A stretch of DNA of 64,000 nt from Lethocerus indicus (GCA_019843655.1 JACDQD010000005.1:11683575-11747574), one strand, 5' to 3'. Positions 50,282-62,054 are shown, numbered from the stretch's first letter. Notes: generated by a model from the letters alone, not told the origin. Made by a program: numbers and translations.

Positions 50282-50328
50282 GATTTATATAGTTTTCTAT
50301 ATAAATCCGGTTCACAAACCCGGGTTTG
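50282..50328. repeat. 11-bp hairpin next to a 14-bp palindrome
   Basis: GATTTATATAG (50282-50292) pairs perfectly with CTATATAAATC (50297-50307) over TTTT. Eight bases later CAAACCCGGGTTTG (50315-50328) is a 14-bp perfect palindrome. The left arm includes TGATTTAT (50281-50288). The element marks the boundary between AT-rich DNA and the island 50310-50620. Confidence 0.7.
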
Positions 50329-50620
50329 ACAGTGGGCGGCGGTTTGGCGAAGCCGGGGGCACGTCGACGAATGTACGGATCACGCACGGCCCCGTGACTT
50401 CGTGATGGCTCAATTGAGGAGTATTTGGCCGAGCGAGAAATGCTCGTCATAAATTTTGTAACGTGAGGTCTCCGCGCCTCCCTTCCCAACCAAATTGATA
50501 TTTCAACACGCCAACATTATCGGAGATGGAAAGAGCACGCGCTACCCCCGCCTCCCAAAGCCAGCGCCATTAGCCCTGGAGAACGTCCCCGACACAACAG
50601 AGCACCGATAACATGGAAAA

Positions 50621-53600
50621 TCTGTAAAATCCAAGTTATATTTACTATTTAATTGTTGATCAACCCTGATTTGAATCGTAACATATTCTCATATTCCCAT
50701 ACCACGATGTTACCATTTCTAGTACAGTTTCGCATTTTACCAAACGGAAAGACAGCTACATCATGTCTCAATCATCTGATGTAATATAAAATGTAAACAA
50801 CATTTTAAATACACAAATATTCTCCTCGTTTTTAAGATCGTTTAATTCAATAAGATTTCCTTTGTTTATAAGCGGACTAAATTCAAATATCATTTATAAT
50901 TACTGTAAATATTGTGAGGTTGTCAATACTGACTCCAAAAATTTGTACTAATAAATAATTACATTTTACATTATAGTGATTGCGAATTCCAATGAGTTTT
51001 CACGAGTAGTTATTCATACGATATCAGTATTCTGTTAAAAATGACCCATCATTATCTGTTATCTTTTATAAATTCAAATTACCAGATTAGAGAGCGTTTA
51101 TAAACTCCTGTAAATATTGAGTTGAATTGTAAACACAATGACCTCGATTTCAAATACCGAATTTAAATATGTTTTATCTACACTATTATGATTTAGTGCC
51201 CCACAAATTAAGATAACTTATTATCTCTATTTCGTTCGGTTAACAGTTATATGTTAACGGCATGATAAACCGGGGATGACGGTGGTGAGGTTGTGAACTC
51301 GGGACATTTCATATCCGAATGCGTGCACGCAAGCTATGGGAGCGTCAACGTCCCCTCCTCCATCCTCAGCCCTCTTGTTACTCTTCCCGTGTTGTGTCAT
51401 TAATTAGCCGGCGGACGCCCATTACAGTCCCTCCCGACCGTGGGACAGTGGTTTATTCTTATTGGTCGTTTTGCATAATCGTTTTTTTCATAAATATTTA
51501 TCGATGGGTATCTAATGGGCTTTACATCTTGGTGCCCCACTCCGCACGCACAATCCGCCATTTTATTTATACGCCGAGATTCCCCGGGCCCGCGTCCTTC
51601 GCGCGCCCGGCCAACTAATCCCTCCCCCTCGCCCTCATCCACTTCCCCCCAGCGCTGCATCGGAGGCGTTTAAATCTTCTCACTCTTTGATCTGCGATCG
51701 CTTCTCGACTGCTAATTGTTACTTTCAGGTTTTCGATTCGATTTCCCATTCCGCGCGCGCCGTTCGGCGTCACGGTCTTTGGCTATAAATAAAGCAATGT
51801 CGATCTCCGGGTAGCGCATCTCTGTGGCGCATTAGAGATAATGTAATTCGAATAAGCTTAATACTTGTGGAATTGTAATTGCGACAATTAACAACGAACA
51901 ATCGTATTTTCCATACTCTTTTGCTATCGAATAATGTCTCTGCGCAATATATAGTATATGTCATTTTAAAACTGTTTAAAATTTGTTGCCTTTGGTGCAT
52001 TTTGTCTGCCTTGCCACTCAACTATTACATAGACTATTAATTATTAGTTTCTCTTGCTAAGTTTTATCAGAATTAAGCGGATTAAAACCTTTAGTCATAG
52101 CCAATAATGTGGCTTTTCAAAAGTGAACAAATTAATACTGTACATTTTCTATTAACAGTTCTTTAATCGGTATACCTGAAAAGAAAATTTTCACCCGACA
52201 TTTGTCGTCTAACACAATGTGTTAAAAATTTATGGAGGAACATTTTAGCATTCATCTTTTATTTGTATACTTCCTACATTCTTGTACTACCTCCCAGTAC
52301 TCTTCTCGTTGCCTTTTATGAACTCGGAATGTCGAAAAACCTACAACGTAGACACAGAACAACGCCATCTGTACGTGAACGCTCGTAAAAGTCAACTTCG
52401 GATGCTTTATTTGTTTTTGCCTCGGGTCGGGCGGAGAGAAGTGCAGGTTGTTTTTGAATAGGGTAGAGTAGTCGAGCGCCGTCTTAATGCCATAAGCGCC
52501 GACCGATAGGAGGTCCCGGGGGGTCACCCGAGGCCGGGGGTCAAAGGGCGGGCCACGCACTTAAGTGGTTTTCAATACGGGCGTGATGCAATACAGGAAA
52601 CGCCGTAAATCCTCCAACGTTACCGACCGTTAAAGTCACTCGAGGAGCGTCTTCTGCCAGGCGTTAGCCTGGGCCGGCCGCCAAATTTCTACTATTTTAA
52701 TTAATTTTTTTCCTCTCGGGGGATATTTCTTCCGAAAATGTAATTATAGTAAGTCGCCGGTTAATTTCACGGATAATATATAATTTCGGGGACGAACTTT
52801 CGGAACGGTCGTTCCGGCTAGGCATAAATCACGGAAACCCCTTTCGGCTTTTCGGACTTTACCGGAGGTAAAAGAGTCAATGGCGTCCTAATAGGCGTTT
52901 CATTATCGGTAATTCGGTGTCACAGGCAGTAACATCATGTTACCGCCTCGTCGGTCTCGCTCACCCGGATAGCCCGTTTGGCTCATGTTTTTATCGCCTC
53001 CCGAAACGGAACGCTCGATAAGGGAGTAATTTGGGATTTTATAAAATCTCGGATTATTTTTATGCCGTGGGAAGATTAAAAGCGATATTCCGAAGGGGGC
53101 GGGCGGCCGGCTAACGACAATACGGGCCGTAGTAAGACCGGTATCTTGTTACATAAACAAGGATTCCCCGGGCCTGTATCTGGGCACGTATCTATCGGGC
53201 ACATTACTGCCGTGTGTGCGTTCCTTCGGTGTATTCCGTCCCTCTCGCTTATACACCCGACTATCGCCCGAGCCCAATCTCAAACCAGATGCGCATCTCC
53301 TCGCTGATATATTTCGCGTGCTCTCCACATCCCATTATAAGCCCTACCCTATTGTACTACAACATATACTAACCTAAATAGAATGTCTAAGGGGAACGTG
53401 AGATGACTATCGGGCAGACGACTGAGTAATACAAGTGCTTTCACCAGACCAATAATTCCTTTATTTGTTCGGCCCTTAGCAGTCGTAAAAATATCATTGC
53501 TCTCCAGAGGCGGATCAGTCTGTAGTCTTCCCTGAGAAGTTATGATTCCTTCCGGCTCGAGCATGAAATCCGGAACATATGCTGGACAATGTCTATTTTA
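50621..53600. other. AT-rich block followed by a long GC-rich block
   Basis: 50621-51240 is AT-rich with no visible gene. A GC-rich island lies at 51250-51780 with the 12-bp palindrome TGCGTGCACGCA at 51320-51331. 51790-52390 is AT-rich again. 52400-53350 is one of the longest GC-rich stretches; it holds a 7-bp hairpin at 52801-52816 and a PBC-Hox-like site at 52824-52831. Frames of 60-102 codons here are unrecognised and lie against each other on both strands. Confidence 0.6.
52801..52833. promoter_or_regulatory. Palindrome plus PBC-Hox-like site
   Basis: CGGAACG (52801-52807) and CGTTCCG (52810-52816) pair with a 2-base gap; the GGAAC/GTTCC arms look like nuclear-receptor half sites but with unusual spacing. 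Seven bases on, ATAAATCA (52824-52831) reads CCGTGATTTATGCC on the minus strand, a good PBC-Hox match. They share one GC-rich island. Confidence 0.35.
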
Positions 53601-54130
53601 AAATGTCGTCACTTCGTAAAATTAGGTGCCCATAATAACAGTAAACATGTGCCAAACAACACATGGAATAACGAAACTTCAAAATATTTCTTTTTGAAAC
53701 AATATTGCATTTATGTCTATGAACATTTTTATAATTTTAAGAAATATGTATTGTATTTAGGCACATAATATACCGTGTCGACGTGTTTATTTGTGTTAAA
53801 TCGATAATACTCGATATTCAGTGAGGATCTGCAAAATGGTAGATTCTGATCAATGATTAGGTTAAAACGAAAATGTTCCTGCCTTCGAAGGCACCCAAAG
53901 CATTCATGGCTTCAGTATCGGCTGAAGGGGTTTTCTGAAGGGGCCGACATCGTTCAGAAAGAGAAATGTAAGCCCCCGGCCCGTACCTTTGTGGGCGAGC
54001 GAAGGCGACGATTTTCCGATATCGGTAATTCGGACCGTAGAAAGAATTCGGGACCGGGGACGTCATACACAGAAGGGCCGGGTGATCATTATGTCCAGTT
54101 TATGGCACATTCTCAACCGGCAACGGCCTT

Positions 54131-54142
54131 CCCCCCCCCCCC
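54131..54142 (+). repeat. Poly-C tract, C12
   Basis: Twelve cytosines in the island 53900-54200, second longest C run in the window. Confidence 0.95.
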
Positions 54143-55120
54143 AGGTACAGAGATACCATCGCGAAGGACAACACGACGTTTATGAGCCCTTCGAGGATTA
54201 TCATTTGAGCGATTTGAAGTTCGGAAATACGTTGGATATATTATCGGATGCGGGCATCGCCCAAACGATGGGAATTATTCTTATCCGATGGGTAAACCTT
54301 TTGAATCAATATAAAGACCTACATAACTGAATGAAACGAGCACTGAATCGTTCAGTATCAACACCAATAGGAAATGGTAAAAGGAAACATTAGCATAATT
54401 ATTTTATCAACCTGTGGATATAATATTTGGATTTGAATATTTATTTTGAATTATTATGTTTCCCAAATATTATTTTACGTTTACATTTTCATAAATTAAA
54501 AAATATTTGGTGGGATAGGAATATAGATCTTCTTTCCTTTTTCTCATTAACTGTGTAATTAATCTCCCACAGACGATATTAGTGGTAAGAGCAATCCTTT
54601 ATTTCGAAAATGTCATCCCAATTAATGAAATTATATTCAAATTTATATACTGTAATGTGTCTGCTTTGGGGTTGGGGAAAATTTTTAATGTCATCCGTCT
54701 TACGATCTTCTGCCTCCAATCGCTTAAATCGGTTTCTCTTGTCTTCAGTAGTACTACATTGGGTTATTTACACAAAGCACGGGTATTATATTGCACAGTG
54801 TTTGATATTGACAATAAATGTTCAACTATTTTGACAGCTTCGGTTACTATTCCACTATTTGGCCAATTGGTAACGTCTCTCGGGAACACGGTCATGGCTG
54901 GACAATGTGTTGGTGTTAGGCGGGACGGCCGGTCGTTAGAGGGGAGTTTCAGGACAGCGGCGGCCGCCGCCGGGGCACGCAATCTTCAGATTTGAATCTG
55001 TCTTTGACACCCAGCAGCCTCCCACCGCCGCTGCTAAAAGGCCGGGACAATATATCAAGCCCATATCTCCTCGTTACTGTGTTCCGCATCGGTAAAAACC
55101 TCCTCATAGAGAACACATGG

Positions 55121-55129
55121 AGGTGGCGC
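55121..55129 (+). promoter_or_regulatory. CTCF-core-like word AGGTGGCGC
   Basis: Exact match to the AGGTGGCGC core reported for arthropod CTCF. It is at the edge of the GC-rich island 54890-55200. A 9-bp match alone is weak; insulator function is not shown. Confidence 0.2.
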
Positions 55130-55906
55130 GGACCCCAGATAAACGAACATAATGGGGGAGAGCGCGGAGGGAGGGTGGGCTTATATGGAACCGCTCACAA
55201 TGTCGCAAATCACAAACGGTAAACTCTGAAAAATAAGAAGAATGAAACTGCTCAACAGAAGCGGTGAACACAAGTATTTAGGTAATGTAAACTCTTACTG
55301 GACTCATATCTCGATATTTGTTACGTGAAACTTAAATTTCATTTGGGCGATAATTTTTAATACCAAAAAGAAAAATAGCTTCAAAAATAACCGATGTAAC
55401 AATACGGCGTTTATATTTATATATTTTAAACTTAGCATTCTAAAGTATTGCAGCAAAATTCCGTTTCTAAACGAGTGTATTGAAGGGAGAGAAGCGTCAA
55501 ATGAATACATAAAAATTTTTGATTGAACATGTATTGCCGTGCCGATTGAAAATAAGTACCTAGATGTGGAAATAAATCATTGGAAATGTGAAATGTAATT
55601 TTATGACTCCAATTTGAATACCAAATCAGTCTGTTACCTTCACACAGGGTATACCATGTACGGGGGTGAATTCAGACTTCCTATTGGTCCTTTTCCAACC
55701 TTTCGTTAAATACCTTTGAAATCGAGGAATGAATAGAAGAAAATATGCGGGATGTAAATCGATTCATTTGTAGCGGTGATTTCATTCAATTGAAACGAGG
55801 CAAGATGTAACAGACTTTCAAATTATACCAATCGAATTCTGGCATTTCTACTGTATATAGGAATGGCGCCTGGTAGTAATGGCTGCGAGGAGCCACAGGA
55901 GGAGGA

Positions 55907-55924
55907 TAGTGTTTTAAAACACTA
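55907..55924. repeat. 18-bp perfect palindrome
   Basis: TAGTGTTTTAAAACACTA equals its own reverse complement. A palindrome this long is expected less than once in 64 kb by chance, yet two occur here (see 46920-46937). It has no matching flanks and no visible insertion-site duplication. Confidence 0.7.
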
Positions 55925-57456
55925 GAGAGAGCGTACCGTAACATCGTCTAATTTCATCTTGCCGAGATACCTCGGTATTTTGTTCGTATTTTTTTTTTGC
56001 TTTCCGGCTCGTCAGAAAAATAAACGAGCGTTGATTTTGCGCGCCAAACGCTAGTCATAATAATTATCCGGCCGCGATGGCTATAATTGCCGGGTGAATA
56101 TTTTCGTTTTGTTTTCTCTCTCCCTTTTCTATTTTCCTTGGGTGTTTTTTTCTCTCTCCGCTGGCCATCGTTTTGTGTGATTGTTGCGAGCTGAATTGCC
56201 CAAGGAAGAACTGTTGAGCGGCCGCCTTATGAACCTCCATCCCTCCCTCAACATCATCGACGATAATAAGCCAGATAAGTCGCGCGACTGCTATTGAGCT
56301 ATTGAGAGTTGGGCCCCTACCTTCCCTCCACCGCTGGCTTATCGCCTTCACACCGCCGCTTGTTTTCCGGCTCATTGAGCCTAATTCCTTGGGCATCCTT
56401 CGTACTCTCATCCCGCGATCGAGCAGTCCTCCAATTTCGAATTCGTTCGGGTCGTGGCGTTTTTCAAATACCCAGACGGATGTTCCAACTTCTAATTTGA
56501 ATGATAATTTGCTCTCGGGCTAATATTTTGTCCTTTTACTGAAAAGATTAATTTTATCAATATTTTTAATTTTTTTAACACCTTATAACTCATAGGTTAT
56601 GTCTTATTAAAATTTTAAGGATGGCTGGAAATGAATCCGATAGTCCATTACATCTAGACAAAAGGAGGTAATGAACTATAGGATCGGTTTATTTTAATTG
56701 CTTATTGATTTCACGTTCTCATAAGAATACGCTGCTCCCAATTTATGCAAAAGGAAAAGTAATTAAAAGAAATCCTCAATGAATTACTATACATTAAACG
56801 TCTGAGTATTCGATGCTTAAAAATTCTGCGTAATATTACATGCAGTATGATAACTTTGTATTATAAATTACAATCGAAACGAAAATTATTTTTCAAAGAT
56901 CATTACTGTCAGAGAAACAACTACGCCAATCCAATTCAGGGGAAAGTATTTACAGACCGATGTATGTAATTAGGGTTTCAGCGCTTTAATAATATAATTT
57001 TTAGGAGGGGTAAAATCCGGCGAAAAGCCCAATTAACATTGGAGCAAGAAAGTGGTCGGTGGGAGTAGGGGGAGTGGAGTGGAGGCGGTTCGGGTGATGG
57101 GGTCGCCGGGGTCGCGGCTCTCGTTCCTCCCGCTGGGACTTCTCCACTATTTATCAGTGACCCACTGCCCCCCGGGGGTCACCCCAACCCCATCTCGGAC
57201 GACCAATCGAAAATCCGCAAGTACCGTTTTCCCCGACGCGCGACGCCTCCGTGATTAGCATATTTTAACGAAGCCCCTCCGTCCAAATGTTTAATGGTTT
57301 TTTTTACCGGGCCCTGGAAATCCTAGACTCGGCGACGGCTATCCCAGCGGGTATAATCCGGGAGAAAATAATTGGTTATTTACGATTGGACTTCGGCGAT
57401 ACCCGATCGTTTAATTTTAGAATTCAAGAGGGCCCTATCTATCGCTCCGGGCTGCA

Positions 57457-57470
57457 GGTGTCCGGACACC
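57457..57470. repeat. 14-bp GC-rich palindrome
   Basis: GGTGTCCGGACACC is a perfect palindrome in the GC-rich island 57030-57520. A few palindromes of 14 bp are expected by chance in a window of this length. Confidence 0.6.
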
Positions 57471-58114
57471 GAATTCGTTCCGGGAACTTGCCGGGATTCC
57501 TTTCAAATGCAAAACACGAATTCCGCACAATTCGATAGAAACGCCGCTTGAACCTGTTCCTATTTATATTTAAAGCGAACCCCCAAATGAATAAAGAGAA
57601 AGCAATAATTTGAACTCGAATCGCCAGATACGATACTATAGACTAATATACGAGGATCTACCCTTCAGATTCTTGGCTTTATTTGATTCTATCTTGTTGC
57701 AGTTCTGTACATTAAAAGTATTTAATTAATAATAACTATGTCAGTGTCGACTAACTCTAATCGACAAACTCGACGCATTAGCGTAAGATATTTTATCAGG
57801 ATAATGAGAAATACTAAGTATATATGGATCAATACAAAGCTGAAATTAATCCCAAGCTCAGTTCGTTATTTTATTATAAACTCCTTGAATCGGAAATCAG
57901 TAACGGCTCACCGTGGGAAAAAGTGGCTTACCGCAACCGGCTTTCATCTGGGGCCGTTGAGACATTAAGAATGTCTTTAATAGTCCCAATGAAAGATATG
58001 ACCAATTCAGTTTTCCCCGGCATAAATCTCCGAGAGTAAAATGGGGCTGGAGGGTTGTTGTTGAGGGCCGGCAGCGGCTCCGCTAATGAACACTATTGAT
58101 TACCGCCGCGAGTA

Positions 58115-58180
58115 TCTCTCCTCTCTCTCTCTCTCTCTCACTCTCCCGGTCTCTCTATCTATCTCTCTCTCTCTTTCTCT
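58115..58180 (+). repeat. CT-rich microsatellite
   Basis: (CT)n with a CCCGG break and a CTAT/CTTT-containing right half. It lies inside a GC-rich island. Confidence 0.93.
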
Positions 58181-59723
58181 GTTGCCGGAGTATTGAAAAG
58201 CTCCCCGAGAGGAAGAACGGACTGCTTTCATACATTCAGTAAAGTGGCTTTGAGTACTACTCATTTGCTTACAATTAACTCGACTCCATAAGGGGTCGGT
58301 TGTGCCCCGGGCCCAGCTATGCCGGGCATCCGTTGTTCACCAGTTCACCGCCGCTAATTGATAATATATTTCTTCATTTCCCTGTCTTCGGGTCCCAGTC
58401 CTCCGGCCCCTTCCCAGGAGGTCTTCTGCCGGCGGTTCCCTGACCTCTCCTATCCGAGGGAACTCCAGCCACGACATTCTATCTCCGTTTATGGCAAGTG
58501 TCGGCACGAACGAATCGTCGGTTAACATGAAACGGCCCCGAAATCCAACTAAATGAACCAAATTAAAATATTTCCCCTCCGAACGTATAGCTCCTAACAA
58601 TTTCGCGTCAATTTATTTAAAACAATTGACCTATGTTCGCAGACTATTCACAACGTCGGAATTGCGTTTTGAAATCTGTTTTATGCCCATAACCCAAATA
58701 CTTACCGCGAAAGTGGTTCGAACTGACACCGCTGAGGCGGCCAGAGTTATGCTCTGAGCTTGAAAATCAATCATAAATCGGTAATAAATTGTGGGTTTTT
58801 TCCCAAATTTTTAAGTTCCGCATTCAGTGTCATGTTTAAAATAGCAATCGCTTATTTGGCGATTCTCGTCTGGTCTGTACTAACGCTACGTTAGTAATAA
58901 GCGAGCGGTGTTTTTACAACTCGTAGTTTTGTAAATGCGCGAGATTTGGCGGCTGAAAAAAAATTATGTACAAATAAGGGACCCGACAACCGAATGCAGT
59001 TTAATAACACAGCCGCGTTTAAAATTTAAATCCGCTTTTCTCATAAATAATTACCACTTTCACCGAATACAAATGCCCCCCGCGTAACGTATCTTCTTTT
59101 CCCCACTTGGCCATAATTGGCAGTCGTCCCAGAGGCGCTGCCATTGGAGGAGGATGTTCTCATCCCGCATAATTTACGCAGCGCTTCCCACTTAATAAAT
59201 TGCAACATTGTCGGATAATCAAATGAAATAAATATTTCCAAAATATCAATTTAATATTTCATTTCTTTCTGCTTATACTTTGTTTTGTCCCCCTTAATTT
59301 CAGTTTATTGATTTCACAATTTATATAGATTTATCATTTAGTACTAATTAATATATAGAAATATGTCCATCTAATTGTGTACTTCATACAGAAGGCGTTT
59401 TAAGATGAGTATTAATGAAGCTATGGAGTTAATTAAAGGAATAGTACTACTAATTAAGTCTTATTTGTTATAAAATTTGCTATATCGAATATACGGTACT
59501 TTCCAGTTTATATAATACTTCTAGAAGTACTGATTGGCCCGAATAAATATAAAATATATAAAAAAAGTGAAAATAATTACTTAATTCAATTAGCATTAGA
59601 AATATTAATTCCTTTGCATATCAAGAAATTGCTGCGGAGCCATATGATCAATACATTTTATCGGCGGTTCGGTTTCCTGGTTTGGGTGAAGCTCCCCGCG
59701 ATGGGGCTCGGGGGGCCCCCTTT

Positions 59724-59760
59724 GGCCCATTGTTCTGCCATGTTGGACAACAATGGGGCC
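59724..59760. promoter_or_regulatory. Inverted pair of Sox-type sites forming a hairpin
   Basis: CCATTGTT (59727-59734) and AACAATGG (59749-59756) are exact reverse complements, each matching the SoxB-type consensus, separated by 14 bases. Adjacent C28/G57 and GGCC bases extend the stem to 9 pairs, a one-base bulge and two more. Inside the gap, CCA and TGG can pair again. A POU-like TTTTGCAT lies about 70 bp to the right in the same island, a pairing often seen in neural enhancers in other animals. Function inferred. Confidence 0.4.
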
Positions 59761-61310
59761 GTCCCTCACGGCGGGCGTTAATTCTTAATTGTTCCCAATC
59801 GTGTTAACACAACACCGCGCTTTTTTGCATAGGGCCGTTAGTCGGCCGCTAAATAAACCTTGGCGGGACCCCGCCTTGAATACGTATCACTCTCATTCCC
59901 ATTTATTTCCGGTGGCTTCTAACGGGGAGGAGGGGGGGCTGAGGGACGCCTAATTAAAAGCCTAAATACTAAACAGAGAAGAGAAATGACCGCTTCCCGT
60001 CCCGACGCCTCTAATTGAACCGGGCGGTGCCCTTAATTGAAATGTAAAAAGGGAGAACGGCTCCCCCGCCGAACATAATCAAACAGCTACACTTGCCGAC
60101 TTCACAATGAATTGACTCCTTGTGGCATTGCTGATTTGAAGCCTGCAATGTAAATTTAGATTCTGTTCCCTTTCCTTTCTTGAGATTTAAATGAAATTTC
60201 TAGATAAATGTCGTCCAACTGATAATTCCACAAAGATAATTTCTTAGTATTGCCAATAGTACTCGAATGGGAAATCCAAACAGTGACGAGAACTATTACG
60301 AAGTGTATCTTTTTTAAACTGGGAATCTAACGGCAAAGAAAGCCCTGCTCCATATATTAGAATACGGTCAGCACAGATGTTACAAGCATTCGAATGACAA
60401 TTGAACTTTTTTAATTGTTGCACAAGAGAAACATAATTAGTTATACTACGAATGAAACAAAAAAACAAGCAGCGTTAAGCATACTGAAAAAACACTGATT
60501 TTTGCCGATCGAAAGGAGCCTGAGGTTCGGCCTGAACTGAAATTGCAGTATATGTATTCGACACAGTGTCCATTACAAGTTCACTTATTTATTCATTCCC
60601 GTGTCTTTAAAGGCCTAACGAGAACGCTGTTCTGCCAACAAGTGCGTACTCAAAAAGAAAATATTAAGTGACCGTACTATAAACTTAGGGACGGAAATTG
60701 GACGGCGACGACAAAAAAATCGAAGCCGTCTTCGAGTAGCTCGATTTCTTGTGGCTGTTACGTGCCTGAAAAGGCGGGGTGTCTTACCAGTTAAAACTGT
60801 TCCTGACATGAGCTTAATGCGCCCACTCCCCCTCATTGTCCGCAAGTAGAGCGAATCGGCTATCGGCATAAAGTTGAAGTGCGTATCGGCCGGGCGCAAT
60901 CGAAGCTGCCGGCCCCGAAACGAGTCGCGGCAGCAAAAAAATGTCTGACCGAAAGCGCACTAAAGTGCGGCTAAAGTACGACACCGGCCCTAAGCCCGGT
61001 CTAATTGGATCGTCGGGGCGGCGTGTTCCACATTGTTTTTCTGGCGCGGATCCTCTTTTTTGGGTGCCCACTTATTGCCGGTACTCTTGTTATCGGCCTT
61101 CTTTCAGGCCGGGCCCCTGCCCTTCTCTAGCCTGATAGTCACGCGCTTCGCTATTCCCGGCTTGCAGAAAACTCAGCGATTTTTGCACTGCGATGTGGCC
61201 ATAGCATAAAACCATCCAGTTATATTCACCCAGTAGGATCTGCTTGCCCCATTTAAAATTATAGGTAGCTTTTTCTGTTGCATTTCATGTGTAAGGCTGT
61301 GGTATCTTTG

Positions 61311-61333
61311 AAAGCACATATTTTATGTGCTTT
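61311..61333. repeat. 10-bp perfect hairpin
   Basis: AAAGCACATA (61311-61320) pairs with TATGTGCTTT (61324-61333) over a 3-base TTT loop. It lies in AT-rich DNA; there is no T run at its end. Confidence 0.65.
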
Positions 61334-61830
61334 AATGTATTTTATAGTATACTTTGTTCCGCGAAGTGTTTAAAAATGCCACCGTTTCTGGTTTCATTGT
61401 ATTATTGCCATCGAGTGTAATCGTAATCTTGTGATACGATTTAATTAACCAGGTCAAAATCGGAGCAAGACTCGGTTTTTTCTGAGACGTATCCGCTTAC
61501 ACTGCACTCACTTCAGTGCAATCGTCATAACTGGTCTGGATAAGGATATTAAGCGGCTTTTTTATAACCCGACTCGAAGTGACCCGCTCGAAGAAGACGC
61601 ACCAATGCTGAGAGGCGAACTCTGTACCCTACATCCTTCGCAAAGTAAGCCAGGGCCATAAAGAACCCCGAGGAGCCGGAGGGGAGCTTCTTTCAAATGA
61701 AGATATATATATTCTAGTTTCAATTAGGCCCGCGGCGCTTTTATTTTTCAGTTTCTTTTTATCCCGCGGTGCCTCTCTAATTCGGGCGGGCGGCGGCCAG
61801 CTCCGAATTAACGGTCCGGATAAAGGTCGT

Positions 61831-61862
61831 GGGGGATGGAAGGGAAGGGGAGGGAAAATGGG
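61831..61862 (+). other. Potential G-quadruplex
   Basis: G runs of 5, 3, 4, 3 and 3 with loops of 6, 2, 1 and 5 bases satisfy the canonical pattern. A CT-rich tract follows within 20 bp, so purine-rich + strand switches to pyrimidine-rich. Confidence 0.55.
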
Positions 61863-61877
61863 CTTTGGGTTTCTTCA

Positions 61878-61926
61878 TTCTTCTCCTCTTCCTCCTCCTT
61901 CTTCTTGTTCTTCTTTCTTTCTTTCT
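61878..61926 (+). repeat. Pyrimidine-rich (CTT/CTTT)n tract
   Basis: Degenerate CTT, CCT and CTTT units ending in CTTTCTTTCTTTCT. Low complexity. Confidence 0.9.
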
Positions 61927-61990
61927 CGAGCGTCTAATGAAAGAGAGCAGATCTCCTAATTGAATTTACAGCTCAAGAACCGTTGGGGGG

Positions 61991-62054
61991 CGGTGGTCCC
62001 CCTCCCGACTATTGTGTCCCTTATAAGGGGGGCACCACCTGATTTAGACCACCG
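61991..62054. promoter_or_regulatory. CArG box nested in larger inverted repeats
   Basis: CCTTATAAGG (62019-62028) is a perfect SRF-type CArG box within the 12-bp palindrome CCCTTATAAGGG (62018-62029). It is enclosed by CGGTGGTC (61991-61998) and GACCACCG (62047-62054), exact 8-bp reverse complements. GGTGGT can also pair with ACCACC at 62034-62039, and GGGGGCACC occurs twice directly (62028-62036, 62054-62062). The layering of one palindrome inside alternative stems is unusual. SRF binding is inferred from consensus. Confidence 0.45.

Larger units (their letters stand above)
46301..50620. other. Non-coding mosaic with palindromes
   Basis: GC-rich islands lie near 46530-46870, 47330-47720, 48050-48770, 49290-49620 and 50310-50620. 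AT-rich DNA without visible genes fills 46870-47330, 47730-48050, 48780-49280 and 49830-50280. Contents: (TGT)n at 46657-46676, C8 at 46703-46710, an 18-bp palindrome at 46920-46937 beside purine-rich repeats (46938-47000), a possible quadruplex at 47384-47415, and palindromes at 50282-50328. Four frames over 48272-48789 overlap on both strands, the usual sign of a GC-rich non-coding island. Confidence 0.6.
53601..57540. other. Non-coding mosaic
   Basis: AT-rich DNA without visible genes fills 53590-53860, 54310-54890, 55210-55860 and 56520-57020. GC-rich islands lie near 53900-54200, 54890-55200, 56040-56470 and 57030-57520. Contents: C12 at 54131-54142, the palindrome CGGCGGCCGCCG at 54958-54969, a CTCF-like word at 55121-55129, an 18-bp palindrome at 55907-55924 and a 14-bp palindrome at 57457-57470. 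The frame at 54582-54995 stays open for 137 codons but runs from AT-rich DNA into an alanine-coding GC repeat; I do not call it. Confidence 0.6.
57541..60480. other. Non-coding mosaic with CT repeat and Sox-type pair
   Basis: AT-rich DNA without visible genes fills 57541-57940, 58500-58700, 59220-59640 and 60110-60480. GC-rich islands lie near 57950-58480, 59040-59180 and 59640-60080. The CT repeat is at 58115-58180. The island 59640-60080 holds the inverted Sox-type pair (59724-59760), a POU-like TTTTGCAT near 59823-59830, and the inverted repeat GGCGGG/CCCGCC at 59862-59875. Confidence 0.6.

Noticed and set aside
53853..54330. Two + strand frames of 110 and 113 codons plus an antisense one
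   Set aside because: They overlap each other, one runs through the C12 tract, and composition alone explains them.
61311..61333. Intrinsic terminator
   Set aside because: A perfect 10-bp hairpin but AT-rich and without a following T run, in eukaryotic non-coding DNA.
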